Source: Sphingobacteriales bacterium (GTDB lineage Bacteria; Bacteroidota; Bacteroidia; AKYH767-A; OLB10). Taken from it: a stretch of DNA of 60,459 nucleotides. The position numbers and the translations under genes were made by a program. Location of the stretch: the NCBI GenBank assembly GCA_021299095.1, contig JAJTFW010000005.1:1-60459 (forward strand). Reading direction: 5' to 3'. The notes under the pieces are model-generated. The model was not told the DNA's origin. It did no database searches and worked only from the letters and a program-made list of their open reading frames with translations. Positions 1 through 8,558 of this stretch are shown here, one piece after another (position 1 is the first letter of the stretch; the number at the start of each line of letters is the position of its first letter).

Positions 1-192
1 TCGGGATGCTGCGCTGCGTGTGGCCATGGTTTTTCGGGTCGTACTAAAGGTAATATCAGGCCTGGGAGGGCGGTGTGTTGTTCGATGTCGGTTAATCCAC
101 AGGCAATGGTTGATAGTGCCGAACCCGATCCTGGCCCCCAATTGCTCGGGTTCATTGTCTACCTTTGTATACAACGGAAAACCGGTTCATCA
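1..192. other. Window-edge upstream region, no supported gene
   Basis: I see no gene that can be supported here. A -7 element TACCTTTG (160-167) precedes the GTG start at 193. On the minus strand an ATG at 26-24 opens a frame that leaves the window after eight codons (MATRSAAS), with a near-consensus TACCTTTA at 52-45 upstream; this could be the start of a divergent gene but is too short to judge. The plus frame of the next gene stays open back to base 1, which I take as chance because the protein family begins at 193. Confidence 0.4.
160..167 (+). promoter_or_regulatory. -7 promoter element TACCTTTG for the BatA-like gene
   Basis: Exact match to the Bacteroidota -7 consensus TAnnTTTG, 25 bases before the proposed GTG start at 193. 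I see no clear TTG -33 element at the usual 19-21 base spacing. This position supports starting the protein at 193 and not further upstream, since a start at 73 would lie before the promoter. Confidence 0.5.
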
Positions 193-2250
193 GTGATTCA
201 GTTTCTTGCCCCTGCTTTTCTCTTCGGCATTGCGCTGATAGCCATACCCGTTCTGATTCATTTGTTCAATTTCCGCAGGTATAAGCGGGTAGAGTTCACC
301 AATGTTCGTTTTTTGAAGAATGTTCAGGAGCAGACCTCACGAACATCCCGGTTGAAGCATCTGCTGGTGCTGTTATCCAGAATACTTGCAATTGTGATGC
401 TGGCCCTTGCTTTTGCGCAGCCCGTTATCCGGTATGCCAGTGCCGATCTGGTAAAGTCGGGTGATCCCGTCAGCATCTTCGTTGACAACAGTTTCAGCAT
501 GAATGCTCAGGGGGCCAAAGGTGCTTTGCTCGACCGTGCGCGCGTACGGGCCGAAGAATTGGTACGTTCCCTTCCGGTCAATACCCCATTACAGTTATTG
601 ACCGCCGATTTTTATGCCGTTCAACAGCGTCTTATCAATCGGGAAGAATTTCTTTCGGAATTGTCAAGAATAAAGCCATCCTCGTCCAGCAGAATGGTTG
701 ATGAGGTGATTTCGCGTCAGCGCGATGCGGTCAGCGCTGCCGGTTTTCGGACAGGCAGGCTGTTTATCATCAGTGATTTTCAGAAGAGTATGCTTAGCCA
801 GGAGCGTCTTGCAGCCGAATCAACGTTCAAAATCACCCTCGTTTCGCTCGAAACCCAATCGACACCGAACCTTTACATTGATACGTGTTGGATGGCATCT
901 CCGTTGGTCCAGTTGAATCAGCCCTCCGAGCTTGTTGTGCGTGTGGTCAACTCGGGTGGAAAGGATGCCGACAATATTACTGTCAGGCTCGATATCAATG
1001 GAAGCCGTAGGGCTGTTAGTACATGTGCAGTCAAATCTGGAAAATTTGTCGATCTGCCTTTCGGTTTTACCATTCGCGAGGCAGGCTGGCAGGGTGTGAG
1101 TGTATCGCTCTCGGATCAGTCAATCAATTTCGATGATACGTATTTCCTCTCCTTCGAAGTCAAGGAGAAACTCAATGTAAGTGCGGTTTCGGATCGTCAG
1201 GCATCTACCTATACCAAGGCCTTATTCGGAAATGATTCCGGCGTGAACTTCAAATCGGTGAGCAGAAACGCTATCGATTACTCAGCACTTTCTACTACGC
1301 AATTGCTGATACTTGAGACCTCAACGGGTTTCACATCGGGTAGCACAGATGAATTCAAGAAATACGTGGATGCTGGTGGTATTCTATGTGTATTTCCCGA
1401 TTCTAATGCATCTGATCAGTCAAATACCTTGTTCAACGGTTTGGGGCTTCCGGGGCTTGGTCAATGGACTTCCCTGTCCGATAGAACCAATGGAGTTGAA
1501 TGGAATCATCCGCTGTTCTCTGATGTATTCGAAAGGCAGGCGAGCGGAGGAAAGAACCTGGACCTGCCAGTAGTTTCTGCTACCTATTCGTTGAATACGT
1601 CTACATCAGCACCGGCCGAGGTCTTGTTGCGTCTCGAGAGCGGAGTCCCATTGTTGGTTTCATACAGTATCGGTGATGGTCAGGTGTTCTTGTTTTCGGT
1701 ACCCCTCGATGCAAAAAGCAGTAATCTGCCAACGCATCCGATTTTTGCTCCCATCCTGTACCGCATGGCATTGCTGGGCGCGCGGCCTATAGCCAATGCA
1801 GCAACGATTGGCCAGTCTATTCCCGTGTCGTTACAATTGGCCGCCAAGGGCGATGAAGAAGTGCTCAAGCTCAGTGAGCTTGGCAAAAACGATGAGTTGA
1901 TTCCGCGTGTACGCACGACCGGAAACCGCATTCAGGTCGATCCCGGTGATGAACTGAAAAATGCCGGTTTGTATGGACTGATGGCGGGCAAGGAAACAAA
2001 AGCAGTATTGGCCTACAATTTCAATCGTGCGGAGTCGGCGCTTGAGTATTTCTCGGAGGATGAGCTCGAAGCCATGATCTCCACGCGTGGACTAAACAAT
2101 TGGGCCATCATGTCGACGGGTGTTCCGGATGTCGGCAAAGTCCTAAAGCAGGAACAAAGCGGTACGCCGCTCTGGAAATGGGCAATCTTATTGAGTCTCT
2201 TGTTTCTCCTGATTGAAGTTGTCCTTATTCGCTACTGGAAGACATCATGA
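193..2250 (+). CDS. BatA-domain membrane protein with vWA-like region
   Basis: A 685-residue inner-membrane protein. The first ~80 residues are the BatA N-terminal module: a hydrophobic helix (LAPAFLFGIALIAIPVLIH), the family motif FRRYKRVEFTNVRFL, then a second helix ending AFAQPVIRY. A von Willebrand A-like region follows with a DxSxS-type start (VDNSFSMN). The middle is probably beta-rich and periplasmic, and a C-terminal helix (WAILLSLLFLLIEVVLI) anchors the end. BatA proteins belong to the Bacteroidota aerotolerance (Bat) group; the exact role is not established. The start at GTG 193 is chosen because the family begins with this segment and TACCTTTG lies just upstream; an earlier in-frame GTG at 73 adds 40 non-conserved residues. 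It overlaps the next gene by four bases (ATGA), so the two are probably cotranscribed. Confidence 0.8.
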   Translation: MIQFLAPAFLFGIALIAIPVLIHLFNFRRYKRVEFTNVRFLKNVQEQTSRTSRLKHLLVLLSRILAIVMLALAFAQPVIRYASADLVKSGDPVSIFVDNSFSMNAQGAKGALLDRARVRAEELVRSLPVNTPLQLLTADFYAVQQRLINREEFLSELSRIKPSSSSRMVDEVISRQRDAVSAAGFRTGRLFIISDFQKSMLSQERLAAESTFKITLVSLETQSTPNLYIDTCWMASPLVQLNQPSELVVRVVNSGGKDADNITVRLDINGSRRAVSTCAVKSGKFVDLPFGFTIREAGWQGVSVSLSDQSINFDDTYFLSFEVKEKLNVSAVSDRQASTYTKALFGNDSGVNFKSVSRNAIDYSALSTTQLLILETSTGFTSGSTDEFKKYVDAGGILCVFPDSNASDQSNTLFNGLGLPGLGQWTSLSDRTNGVEWNHPLFSDVFERQASGGKNLDLPVVSATYSLNTSTSAPAEVLLRLESGVPLLVSYSIGDGQVFLFSVPLDAKSSNLPTHPIFAPILYRMALLGARPIANAATIGQSIPVSLQLAAKGDEEVLKLSELGKNDELIPRVRTTGNRIQVDPGDELKNAGLYGLMAGKETKAVLAYNFNRAESALEYFSEDELEAMISTRGLNNWAIMSTGVPDVGKVLKQEQSGTPLWKWAILLSLLFLLIEVVLIRYWKTS

Positions 2251-3521
2251 ATATCCTGCTGAAAAACATCACTCTTGTGGAACCCGGTTCCGCGTTAGAC
2301 GGAAAATCAGTCGATGTGTTGATTCGTAACGGAGTCTATGAGCAGATCGGTACCGCATTGAAAGCCGATGGGGTGGTTGAAGAAATGGATTGCACCGGAT
2401 TACACATGTCGGGCGGTTGGTTCGATATGCGATCGGCCTTTGGTGAGCCGGGTGCCGAGCAAAAGGAGACCATCCGAAGCGGTCAGAACGCAGCAGCAGC
2501 CGGTGGATTTACCGGAGTTTTGTTGATGCCCTCTACCTTGCCGCCCCTACAGTCGGCTTCCGACATCAGTTTTGTAAAAGGGCGTGCCGCACAACATTCA
2601 GTGGACGTATATCCCTGCGGTGTTATGACGGATGGGGGAGAAGGGAAAGATGTGTCCGGGATGTACGATATGCGTCTTGCAGGTGCTGCGGCATTCACTG
2701 ACGGGAAACGTTGGGTTAGGGACTCCGGACTCATGCTGCGACTCATGCAGTATGCTGATGGAATCGGTGCCAAGCTGATTTCCTATCTGGACGATTCCGG
2801 ACTCACCGCAAAAAGAAGCGTCAACGAAAGTACCAATACCGTTGTGTTGGGTATGAAAGGCATGCCTCCGGTTGCCGAGAAAATTGCTTTGCAGCGCGAT
2901 CTGAATCTTATCGCCTACGCAGGAATTCCACTGCACGTTTCCGGAATCAGTACAGCTGATTCGGTTCTTGAAATTGCAAAAGCCAAGGCAGCCGGTTTGC
3001 CCGTAACGGCAGAGGTTTATGCATATCACCTCCTGTTAGACGACTCGGAGCTGGGCGGATTCGACAGTTTAGTTAAAACAATGCCACCACTTAGGTCGGT
3101 CAGTGATGTTGAAGCCTTGCGAAAGGGGGTGTTGGATGGTACGGTGGATGTGATCTGCAGTGACCATAATCCACACGAAGTGGAAGTAAAGGCGGTGGAA
3201 TTCGACTTTGCGGCATTCGGGATGATCGGCCTGGAGTCTTGTTTCTCGGTGTTAAATACGGCCTTTGGCGGTCAATTGCCGCTTCAGAGGCTGGTGGATG
3301 TTTTGGTGACGAATCCCCGCCGGATTCTTGGCATTCCGGTTCCGGTCATACGGGAAGGTGAAACCGCAAATTTTACGGTGTTTAATCGCAGTGAAAGCAG
3401 AACCTTTTCGGATGCACATGTCGTTTCCAAGTCTTCCAACTCACCGTTGCTGGGTCGGGATCTTCAGGGTTACCCGGTTTTGTGCGGTAACAACGGTTAC
3501 CTGTACCGCTCTCCTCAGTAA
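2247..3521 (+). CDS. Dihydroorotase-like amidohydrolase, probably non-catalytic
   Basis: A 424-residue amidohydrolase-superfamily protein of the dihydroorotase type. Recognisable parts are the N-terminal beta-sandwich (NITLVEPGSALDGKSVDVLI), GEPG after the first strand, HVSGIST in the barrel, and CSDHNPHE carrying the late aspartate. The signature that should read D-x-H-x-H-x-R-EPG reads DMRSAFGEPG (residues 60-69): both metal-binding histidines are replaced (R62, A64) and the substrate-binding arginine is G66. In the family these residues bind the binuclear zinc and the dihydroorotate carboxylate, so I infer an inactive pseudoenzyme, comparable to the PyrC'/PyrX proteins that structurally support aspartate transcarbamoylase. 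A divergent activity is possible. The start overlaps the upstream stop (ATGA). Confidence 0.85.
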   Translation: MNILLKNITLVEPGSALDGKSVDVLIRNGVYEQIGTALKADGVVEEMDCTGLHMSGGWFDMRSAFGEPGAEQKETIRSGQNAAAAGGFTGVLLMPSTLPPLQSASDISFVKGRAAQHSVDVYPCGVMTDGGEGKDVSGMYDMRLAGAAAFTDGKRWVRDSGLMLRLMQYADGIGAKLISYLDDSGLTAKRSVNESTNTVVLGMKGMPPVAEKIALQRDLNLIAYAGIPLHVSGISTADSVLEIAKAKAAGLPVTAEVYAYHLLLDDSELGGFDSLVKTMPPLRSVSDVEALRKGVLDGTVDVICSDHNPHEVEVKAVEFDFAAFGMIGLESCFSVLNTAFGGQLPLQRLVDVLVTNPRRILGIPVPVIREGETANFTVFNRSESRTFSDAHVVSKSSNSPLLGRDLQGYPVLCGNNGYLYRSPQ

Positions 3522-3551
3522 GTCACCTCAGCCAAAAACTGAATTCGGGTC

Positions 3552-3583
3552 TTGCGTTTATTCAGGATTTCGTGCTATTTTTG
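3552..3583 (+). promoter_or_regulatory. Complete Bacteroidota promoter of the tRNA gene
   Basis: TTG (3552-3554), a 21-base spacer, then TATTTTTG (3576-3583), nine bases before the first tRNA nucleotide. This is one of the two best -33/-7 matches in the window. Confidence 0.75.
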
Positions 3584-3592
3584 TAGCTGTAA

Positions 3593-3666
3593 GGGGAATT
3601 AGCTCAGCTGGCTAGAGCGTTTGCATGGCATGCAAGAGGTCATCGGTTCGACTCCGATATTCTCCA
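3593..3666 (+). tRNA. tRNA-Ala (anticodon GGC)
   Basis: Cloverleaf read by eye. The acceptor stem GGGGAAT pairs with ATTCTCC and contains the G3:U70 wobble that identifies alanine tRNAs. The D arm has AGCTCAGCTGGCTAGAGC, the anticodon stem TTTGC/GCAAG encloses loop ATGGCAT with GGC at positions 34-36, and the T arm is ATCGGTTCGACTCCGAT. The discriminator is A; the 3' CCA is not encoded. It has its own promoter and terminator, so it is a single-gene transcription unit. Confidence 0.97.
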
Positions 3667-3667
3667 C

Positions 3668-3696
3668 AAGGGCTTCTGATTCAGAGGCCCTTTTTT
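3668..3696 (+). terminator. Intrinsic terminator of the tRNA gene
   Basis: An 11-bp stem AAGGGCTTCTG / CAGAGGCCCTT with one G-U pair and a three-base loop ATT, followed immediately by a run of T. It begins two bases after the mature tRNA end. Confidence 0.9.
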
Positions 3697-3781
3697 ATTT
3701 CATCAATCCCCACCGTCCTTCTTTCTGCTGTTTGGATTAAGTCAGTTGTCCGGATAGGTTCATACGCGCGATTATGAACAT

Positions 3782-3814
3782 AAAAAAAGGCCGGAGTTTC
3801 CTCCGGCCTTTTTT
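3782..3814 (-). terminator. Terminator of the type IX-sorted surface protein gene
   Basis: A-run, stem GGCCGGAG / CTCCGGCC with loop TTTC, then a T-run. The A and T runs also pair and extend the stem. It works on either strand but lies 15 bases beyond the stop of the minus-strand gene ending at 3830. No plus-strand gene points into it, since the tRNA has its own terminator. Confidence 0.85.
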
Positions 3815-3829
3815 CAATGGGATGGTATG

Positions 3830-6800
3830 TTAGTGTGTGACAATCATCCGTTTTGTGATCTGTTGACCCTCATACATGAAGGTGTATTGATACATACCGG
3901 GCGCGAGCGTAGAGGTGTTAACCTGTACGGTATGCTTTCCGGCAGCCATAGATCCATCTGCAAGCACGGCAACTACTTGTCCAATCAAATCGGTCATTAC
4001 GATTCGAACTTGACCTTGAGCAGGAATCATGTACTCAAGTGTGGTTGAAGCGTCGGCAGGGTTCGGGTAGTTCTGGCTTATGCCAAGATTATTCACAGCG
4101 AAGTCATCCAGACCGATCACATCGCAAGTTCCTAGGTCTTCGAAACATACGTCATCGATTGACCAGCCCTCATCGTTGGCACTGTAATCAGAAGCGAACC
4201 TCCAGCGTACAATCAACTGGGCATCTGCATCAGGACGGATAATCTTCTCATGGTAAATCCAGGATGCGCGTGAACCGGTGAAGCCCTTGAGACCAGGGTT
4301 GGACGGGTCAAGTTCAGAAACATAAGTGTAGTTCGGACTGGTGCCATACAACACGATGTTCGGTGTGCCAAGGAAGTCAACCCGTTCCCAATTCTGACCA
4401 TAATCAACCGAGTAGTCAACAGCGCCACCGTCCGATCCGTATTCCATCAGGAAGCGGTGGTGGAAGCTCAGCTTGTAGCAATGTCCGGGCTGAACACGGA
4501 ACAGGGAAGAGAAGAGACCGGAAGAATCTTTCTCCGGATAAGTACCGCTGAGTTTGGTAGTCCATGCGGTACTACCGGTGCGTGCTCCGTTCAGGGTCGG
4601 CTTGGCGGGTGTTCCAATTTCCCAGCTGCTTTCGTTTCGGTAAGAAATAGCATTGGCTGTTACCCACTGGCTTCCTGTTTCGAAGCTCGTGCAGAAGGGC
4701 AGCTGACTGGTTGCTACAGAGTCAAACACAAGGACAGTCACGCAGGCTGTGTCATCCGGAGTGAACAGGTCGGTTGAGCCGTTCGGGCTATCGGTGTACA
4801 CACATACTTCGTGGAATCCAGGAACAGCAATCCAGGTGTTATTGAAGTTGTGCGTCTGGCTGCTGTCAGGTGCAAGGCCATTGGGTGAGTAGATGATCGG
4901 ATCACTGGAAACGATACCTCCATCAATGGTGAGCGTAGCATTGTGGTTGAACACCGTGTTCACACCGTTGTTTTTAATCGGTGCAGCGAACGTGATTGGT
5001 TGTCCAGGGAAGATCAGTTGGTTCGGAACAGAGGTGTTCACAGAAAGCGTTGTGACAGACAGCGGAATCGGAACAAAGATTTCGAAATTGTCTACTGACG
5101 CTCCGTCAGAATTGGTGAAGTTGACGGACGTATACACAAAGCGGAATTGTACGATGCCGTTACCCACAACGGAGTAAACATCCTTGAAGATCGACTGGAT
5201 CCAGAGTCCGGTGTTGTCATCCCAACTATCGTTGTTGTTATACCAGTTGGTGACTGGCTGGGTGGTAGGAGTAAGCAGGGTCCAAGCGCCGCCATTCACT
5301 GAGTACTCAATGTACAATTTATCGCCAAATGCGTTCATCACGCGATTCTGCCAGAACTTCAGCGTTGCAGCCTGTGCATTGGCGAAATCGAAGAATGGTG
5401 TTGTTACATAGGCGTTTGCACCACCGGTCACACCGGTGTTCAAGTTAACGTCCCAGCAATTCGGAGCCGTGTAGGCACCGCTGGTTCCACCGAAGTTTGG
5501 TGTACCGAATTCCCAGACAGTGGTATTGGTTCCTCCTGGATTTACTCCCGGAGCCCAACCGATGTTTCCATTGTCGAAGTTATCGTCGTAGCTGGCAATG
5601 TAAGTCGGAGCCAGGATAGGCTGGCCAATCACATCAGCACAGCTTGTATCGTTTGCCGGAATCTGGTCGGTTGCCAGGGATGTCCAAGAGCAAATGGTGT
5701 TCGGACCCTGTGCGAAGGTGTAGTTCGGAAGAACAACCGATACCTGTCCGCAGGGAGGCAGGCTTCCTGTCCAGTTGATGGTGATTGGTGTGCCTCCGTT
5801 GACTGAATAACTGATCGGTGTTGAAGTGATTGTGGTTGCACCGTAGTTTTCCAGGGTAACGATGACCGGCTGTGCTACGCCCACCGGAACTCCGCCAACG
5901 GGAGAAGTGATAGCTGAAATTCCAACATCATCACCGGATGCTGCGTAGATGCAGAAGTCGTCGATTGAAACACCATCGCGCAACACGCTGGGGTCAGAGG
6001 TGAAAACGAAGCGGAACTGGACCGGCGTCGGGTTGAAGAAGATGCCGTTCGTGCAGCAAAGTTTGTAAGAGGTGGGTAACCAACCTGTACCACTATTCGC
6101 GAGACCAGTCCAGCCGGGCAATTGGCTCGACAACAAAATATCATCGTTATACCAATTGGATCCGCAAGGATCTTGGTTTGCAGGGTTGGTGCTACCTGAA
6201 CCGAGAATAACCCACGTTGTTCCTCCGTTAACCGTGTACTCCAAGCGTGTTCCATCCCAGTTGTTTTCTGCGTAGTAGTTCATCATGAACGACAGGCGCG
6301 CAGAACCGATGGAAGAGAAGTCGAAGTACGGCGTGTAGAGTTGAGCATTGGCATTGTTTGTATACACTGTGCTCAGGTTGATATCCCAGGCGTTATTGCC
6401 CGAAAATGCCGAGCTGGTAGACTGGAATGCGGGTGTACCGAGTTCCCAAACTGTTCCAGGATCACCATTGGGGCCAAGCTGAGCTGACCAACCGATGTTT
6501 CCGGACTCGAAGTCGTCGCAGTAGAATGGAGACGGTGTAAGGGTGGGAATACCGATGAAAGAACCGCAGACAGTGTCGTTCAGTCCGATGCAGTCGTTAG
6601 GTAGTTCAGACCATACGCACACGGTGTAGCTGTTGCTGGGCACGGTGAAGGTTGGCAAAGTAGCCTGTCCGACCGTTCCAGCCGCCAGTGTGCCGGGGTA
6701 AGTGATTGGAGCTTGCGTAACACCGTTGATAGACCACTGGATCGGGAAGTTGCTTTGATCAAGTTGACCGAAGTTCTCGAGTCCGACAGTGATTTGTGAG

Positions 6801-8416
6801 CTGCTGCCTGCAGGTTGTCCGCTTCCTGCGGGAGGGGAGAGAAATGATGTAACACCTACATCGTCGTTACAGGGAATGGTGATGCAGAAGTCGTCCAGGT
6901 GGAATCCGGCATCTTGAACGGAAGGATCCGAGGTGAAAACATACCGGAACTGAACACTGGTTGATCCGGCAAGGCCAGCAACGGTTCCCAACTTATACTT
7001 TGACTCGACCCATCCGTTTGAAGTTCCGTCCCACGCAAAGGTGTTACTGGAGTTGATGGCATCATCGGTGTACCAGTTGAGGCCATTTGGGTCAGGATTG
7101 GCAGTCGTTCCGGAACCAACAGTAGTCCATGAACTTCCACCGTTGGTGCTGAATTCCAGTCGCACACCATCCCACGAAGCTTCAACATCACGGTTTTGCC
7201 AGAATGAAAGGTTAGCTACCGATACAGTGGAGAAGTCGAACACCGGTGAAAGCAAATACGAAATGGTATTGGGTGCATATGCAGGTGTGGAATTGATTTC
7301 TCCTACACCCCATACGTTCACAGGTGAATGAGCCGAATTCAGGACTGCACCTGTAGGAATACCGCGTGTCCAACCTGTGCCTGTACTGTCATCTGCTGTC
7401 CAGAGGTCATTCTGGATTTCAAAGTTGTCGCAGAAGGGGAAGGTAATTCCGGAAACAGGATAAAAACAGATTTCTCCGTTCGCGGGGTAACGAACGAAGT
7501 TGTTACAACCGGACGCGTCATACGCTTCAAACCACCAGCAAATGGTGTCTCCATCGTTGGCGGCGGGCAATTGACCGGAGAACAGTGAATCCACGATCTG
7601 GAAAAGAAAATCTTGCTGCACAGGACCACCATTAACCGTGTAGTAGAGATCGGCGAAGCCGGGTCCGAGAATTGCTGACTGAATACCGCTTGGGTCGTTG
7701 ATGTATACATCCAGCGGGAATGGTCCCAGGTTGAAAATCGTACCCTGCCAAAGCGGAGAACCGGTTGCAGGAGCAGAGGCTGTTGGGGGAATCAACTCAC
7801 AGGGAGCTCCTTTTACGCAGAGGTTGTCAAGCAGCCAGCCGTAGCGGCCATTGAGACCGAGAATCACATCGGTCATCACGAAGCGAAGCTGGACACTGGC
7901 TTGGTTGCCACAAACACCTGAGATGTCGAATTTCTCATTCTTCCACCAGGTGTTCAGTGGGGCGGTGGGTGTACCGGGAAACCAATCCGGATAAGAAGCT
8001 TCGGTGAACGAGTTTGCGTTGAAGGCAAAGTTTCCAGTCCCCTGATAGTCGATTGAGGGAGGGTTGTCGCTAAAGTCAACCCAAGTTGCACCGCCATCGA
8101 TGGTGTACTGGATTCGAGCCGCATCCGTGAATTCGATCTTACAGATCTGGTCGAATTCAACGGTGACGAAATTTAGGCCGATTGTACTGAAAACGGGCGA
8201 GGTGAGATACACTGGTCCGCCACTCGCTTGGTACTGTCCCCGGTAACAATTTGGAGCACTGACCGAGTAATTGTTGTCAATTGCCCAGCCCGGAGTACCG
8301 GTGGACGTGGCATTGACGGTGGCTCCGTCGAAATTTTCGCACCACAGTTGCGTGACCTGGGCTTGTGATGTCCCGAAATACAGCAAGGCAAGCAGTGCCA
8401 GTAAACATCTTTTCAT
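3830..8416 (-). CDS. Large multidomain secreted protein with type IX sorting domain
   Basis: A 1528-residue exported protein. A Sec signal peptide (MKRCLLALLALLYFGTSQAQ) opens it; an in-frame ATG at 8458 is rejected because it would put 14 polar residues before the signal. Five similar jelly-roll modules begin near residues 24, 325, 630, 942 and 1239, each with an (F/Y)C-x-x-FE/FD motif, a W-(E)-x-GTP segment, a 'sPvFDFS' strand, 'WDG.RLEYSTNGG..W' and a final 'DD.C' strand, a pattern like MAM/concanavalin-type binding modules. CARDB-like spacers (DDVGVTS, DDVGISA) occur near 517 and 829. The last ~85 residues are a type A sorting domain (NYPNPA, LIGQVV, LAPGMYQYTF, KRMIVTH), so it should be exported by the type IX system and attached to the surface. 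The ligand is unknown. Confidence 0.88.
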   Translation of the reverse strand: MKRCLLALLALLYFGTSQAQVTQLWCENFDGATVNATSTGTPGWAIDNNYSVSAPNCYRGQYQASGGPVYLTSPVFSTIGLNFVTVEFDQICKIEFTDAARIQYTIDGGATWVDFSDNPPSIDYQGTGNFAFNANSFTEASYPDWFPGTPTAPLNTWWKNEKFDISGVCGNQASVQLRFVMTDVILGLNGRYGWLLDNLCVKGAPCELIPPTASAPATGSPLWQGTIFNLGPFPLDVYINDPSGIQSAILGPGFADLYYTVNGGPVQQDFLFQIVDSLFSGQLPAANDGDTICWWFEAYDASGCNNFVRYPANGEICFYPVSGITFPFCDNFEIQNDLWTADDSTGTGWTRGIPTGAVLNSAHSPVNVWGVGEINSTPAYAPNTISYLLSPVFDFSTVSVANLSFWQNRDVEASWDGVRLEFSTNGGSSWTTVGSGTTANPDPNGLNWYTDDAINSSNTFAWDGTSNGWVESKYKLGTVAGLAGSTSVQFRYVFTSDPSVQDAGFHLDDFCITIPCNDDVGVTSFLSPPAGSGQPAGSSSQITVGLENFGQLDQSNFPIQWSINGVTQAPITYPGTLAAGTVGQATLPTFTVPSNSYTVCVWSELPNDCIGLNDTVCGSFIGIPTLTPSPFYCDDFESGNIGWSAQLGPNGDPGTVWELGTPAFQSTSSAFSGNNAWDINLSTVYTNNANAQLYTPYFDFSSIGSARLSFMMNYYAENNWDGTRLEYTVNGGTTWVILGSGSTNPANQDPCGSNWYNDDILLSSQLPGWTGLANSGTGWLPTSYKLCCTNGIFFNPTPVQFRFVFTSDPSVLRDGVSIDDFCIYAASGDDVGISAITSPVGGVPVGVAQPVIVTLENYGATTITSTPISYSVNGGTPITINWTGSLPPCGQVSVVLPNYTFAQGPNTICSWTSLATDQIPANDTSCADVIGQPILAPTYIASYDDNFDNGNIGWAPGVNPGGTNTTVWEFGTPNFGGTSGAYTAPNCWDVNLNTGVTGGANAYVTTPFFDFANAQAATLKFWQNRVMNAFGDKLYIEYSVNGGAWTLLTPTTQPVTNWYNNNDSWDDNTGLWIQSIFKDVYSVVGNGIVQFRFVYTSVNFTNSDGASVDNFEIFVPIPLSVTTLSVNTSVPNQLIFPGQPITFAAPIKNNGVNTVFNHNATLTIDGGIVSSDPIIYSPNGLAPDSSQTHNFNNTWIAVPGFHEVCVYTDSPNGSTDLFTPDDTACVTVLVFDSVATSQLPFCTSFETGSQWVTANAISYRNESSWEIGTPAKPTLNGARTGSTAWTTKLSGTYPEKDSSGLFSSLFRVQPGHCYKLSFHHRFLMEYGSDGGAVDYSVDYGQNWERVDFLGTPNIVLYGTSPNYTYVSELDPSNPGLKGFTGSRASWIYHEKIIRPDADAQLIVRWRFASDYSANDEGWSIDDVCFEDLGTCDVIGLDDFAVNNLGISQNYPNPADASTTLEYMIPAQGQVRIVMTDLIGQVVAVLADGSMAAGKHTVQVNTSTLAPGMYQYTFMYEGQQITKRMIVTH

Positions 8417-8468
8417 AGGATGGTTGGTTTTATTGACGCGTGTGTTAGTTTGGTTCAAGTGGAATAAT

Positions 8469-8476
8469 CAAAAGTA
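8469..8476 (-). promoter_or_regulatory. -7 element TACTTTTG of the surface protein gene
   Basis: On the minus strand, 52 bases before the ATG at 8416 and immediately downstream of the hmgA terminator, so the surface protein gene is its own transcription unit. Confidence 0.55.
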
Positions 8477-8484
8477 AATAAAAA

Positions 8485-8515
8485 CCCCTTCCTGCAGACT
8501 GGGAAGGGGCTATTT
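8485..8515 (-). terminator. Terminator of hmgA
   Basis: Stem CCCCTTCC (8485-8492) / GGAAGGGG (8502-8509), nine-base loop, with a T-run on the minus strand at 8484-8480 and an ATTTTT tract on the plus side. It sits 50 bases beyond the hmgA stop and separates it from the downstream surface-protein promoter. Confidence 0.85.
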
Positions 8516-8558
8516 TTCGTGGAATTTTCAACAGACCACGGAACGGAGGGGGATGGTC

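Noticed and set aside
1-26. Start of a divergent minus-strand gene at the left edge
   Set aside because: Only eight codons are visible; a near-consensus TACCTTTA upstream makes it possible, but it cannot be supported.
4457-4777. Plus-strand frames inside the type IX surface protein gene
   Set aside because: Several 60-130-residue frames occur on the opposite strand of the repetitive gene; none has a start signal or recognisable motif.
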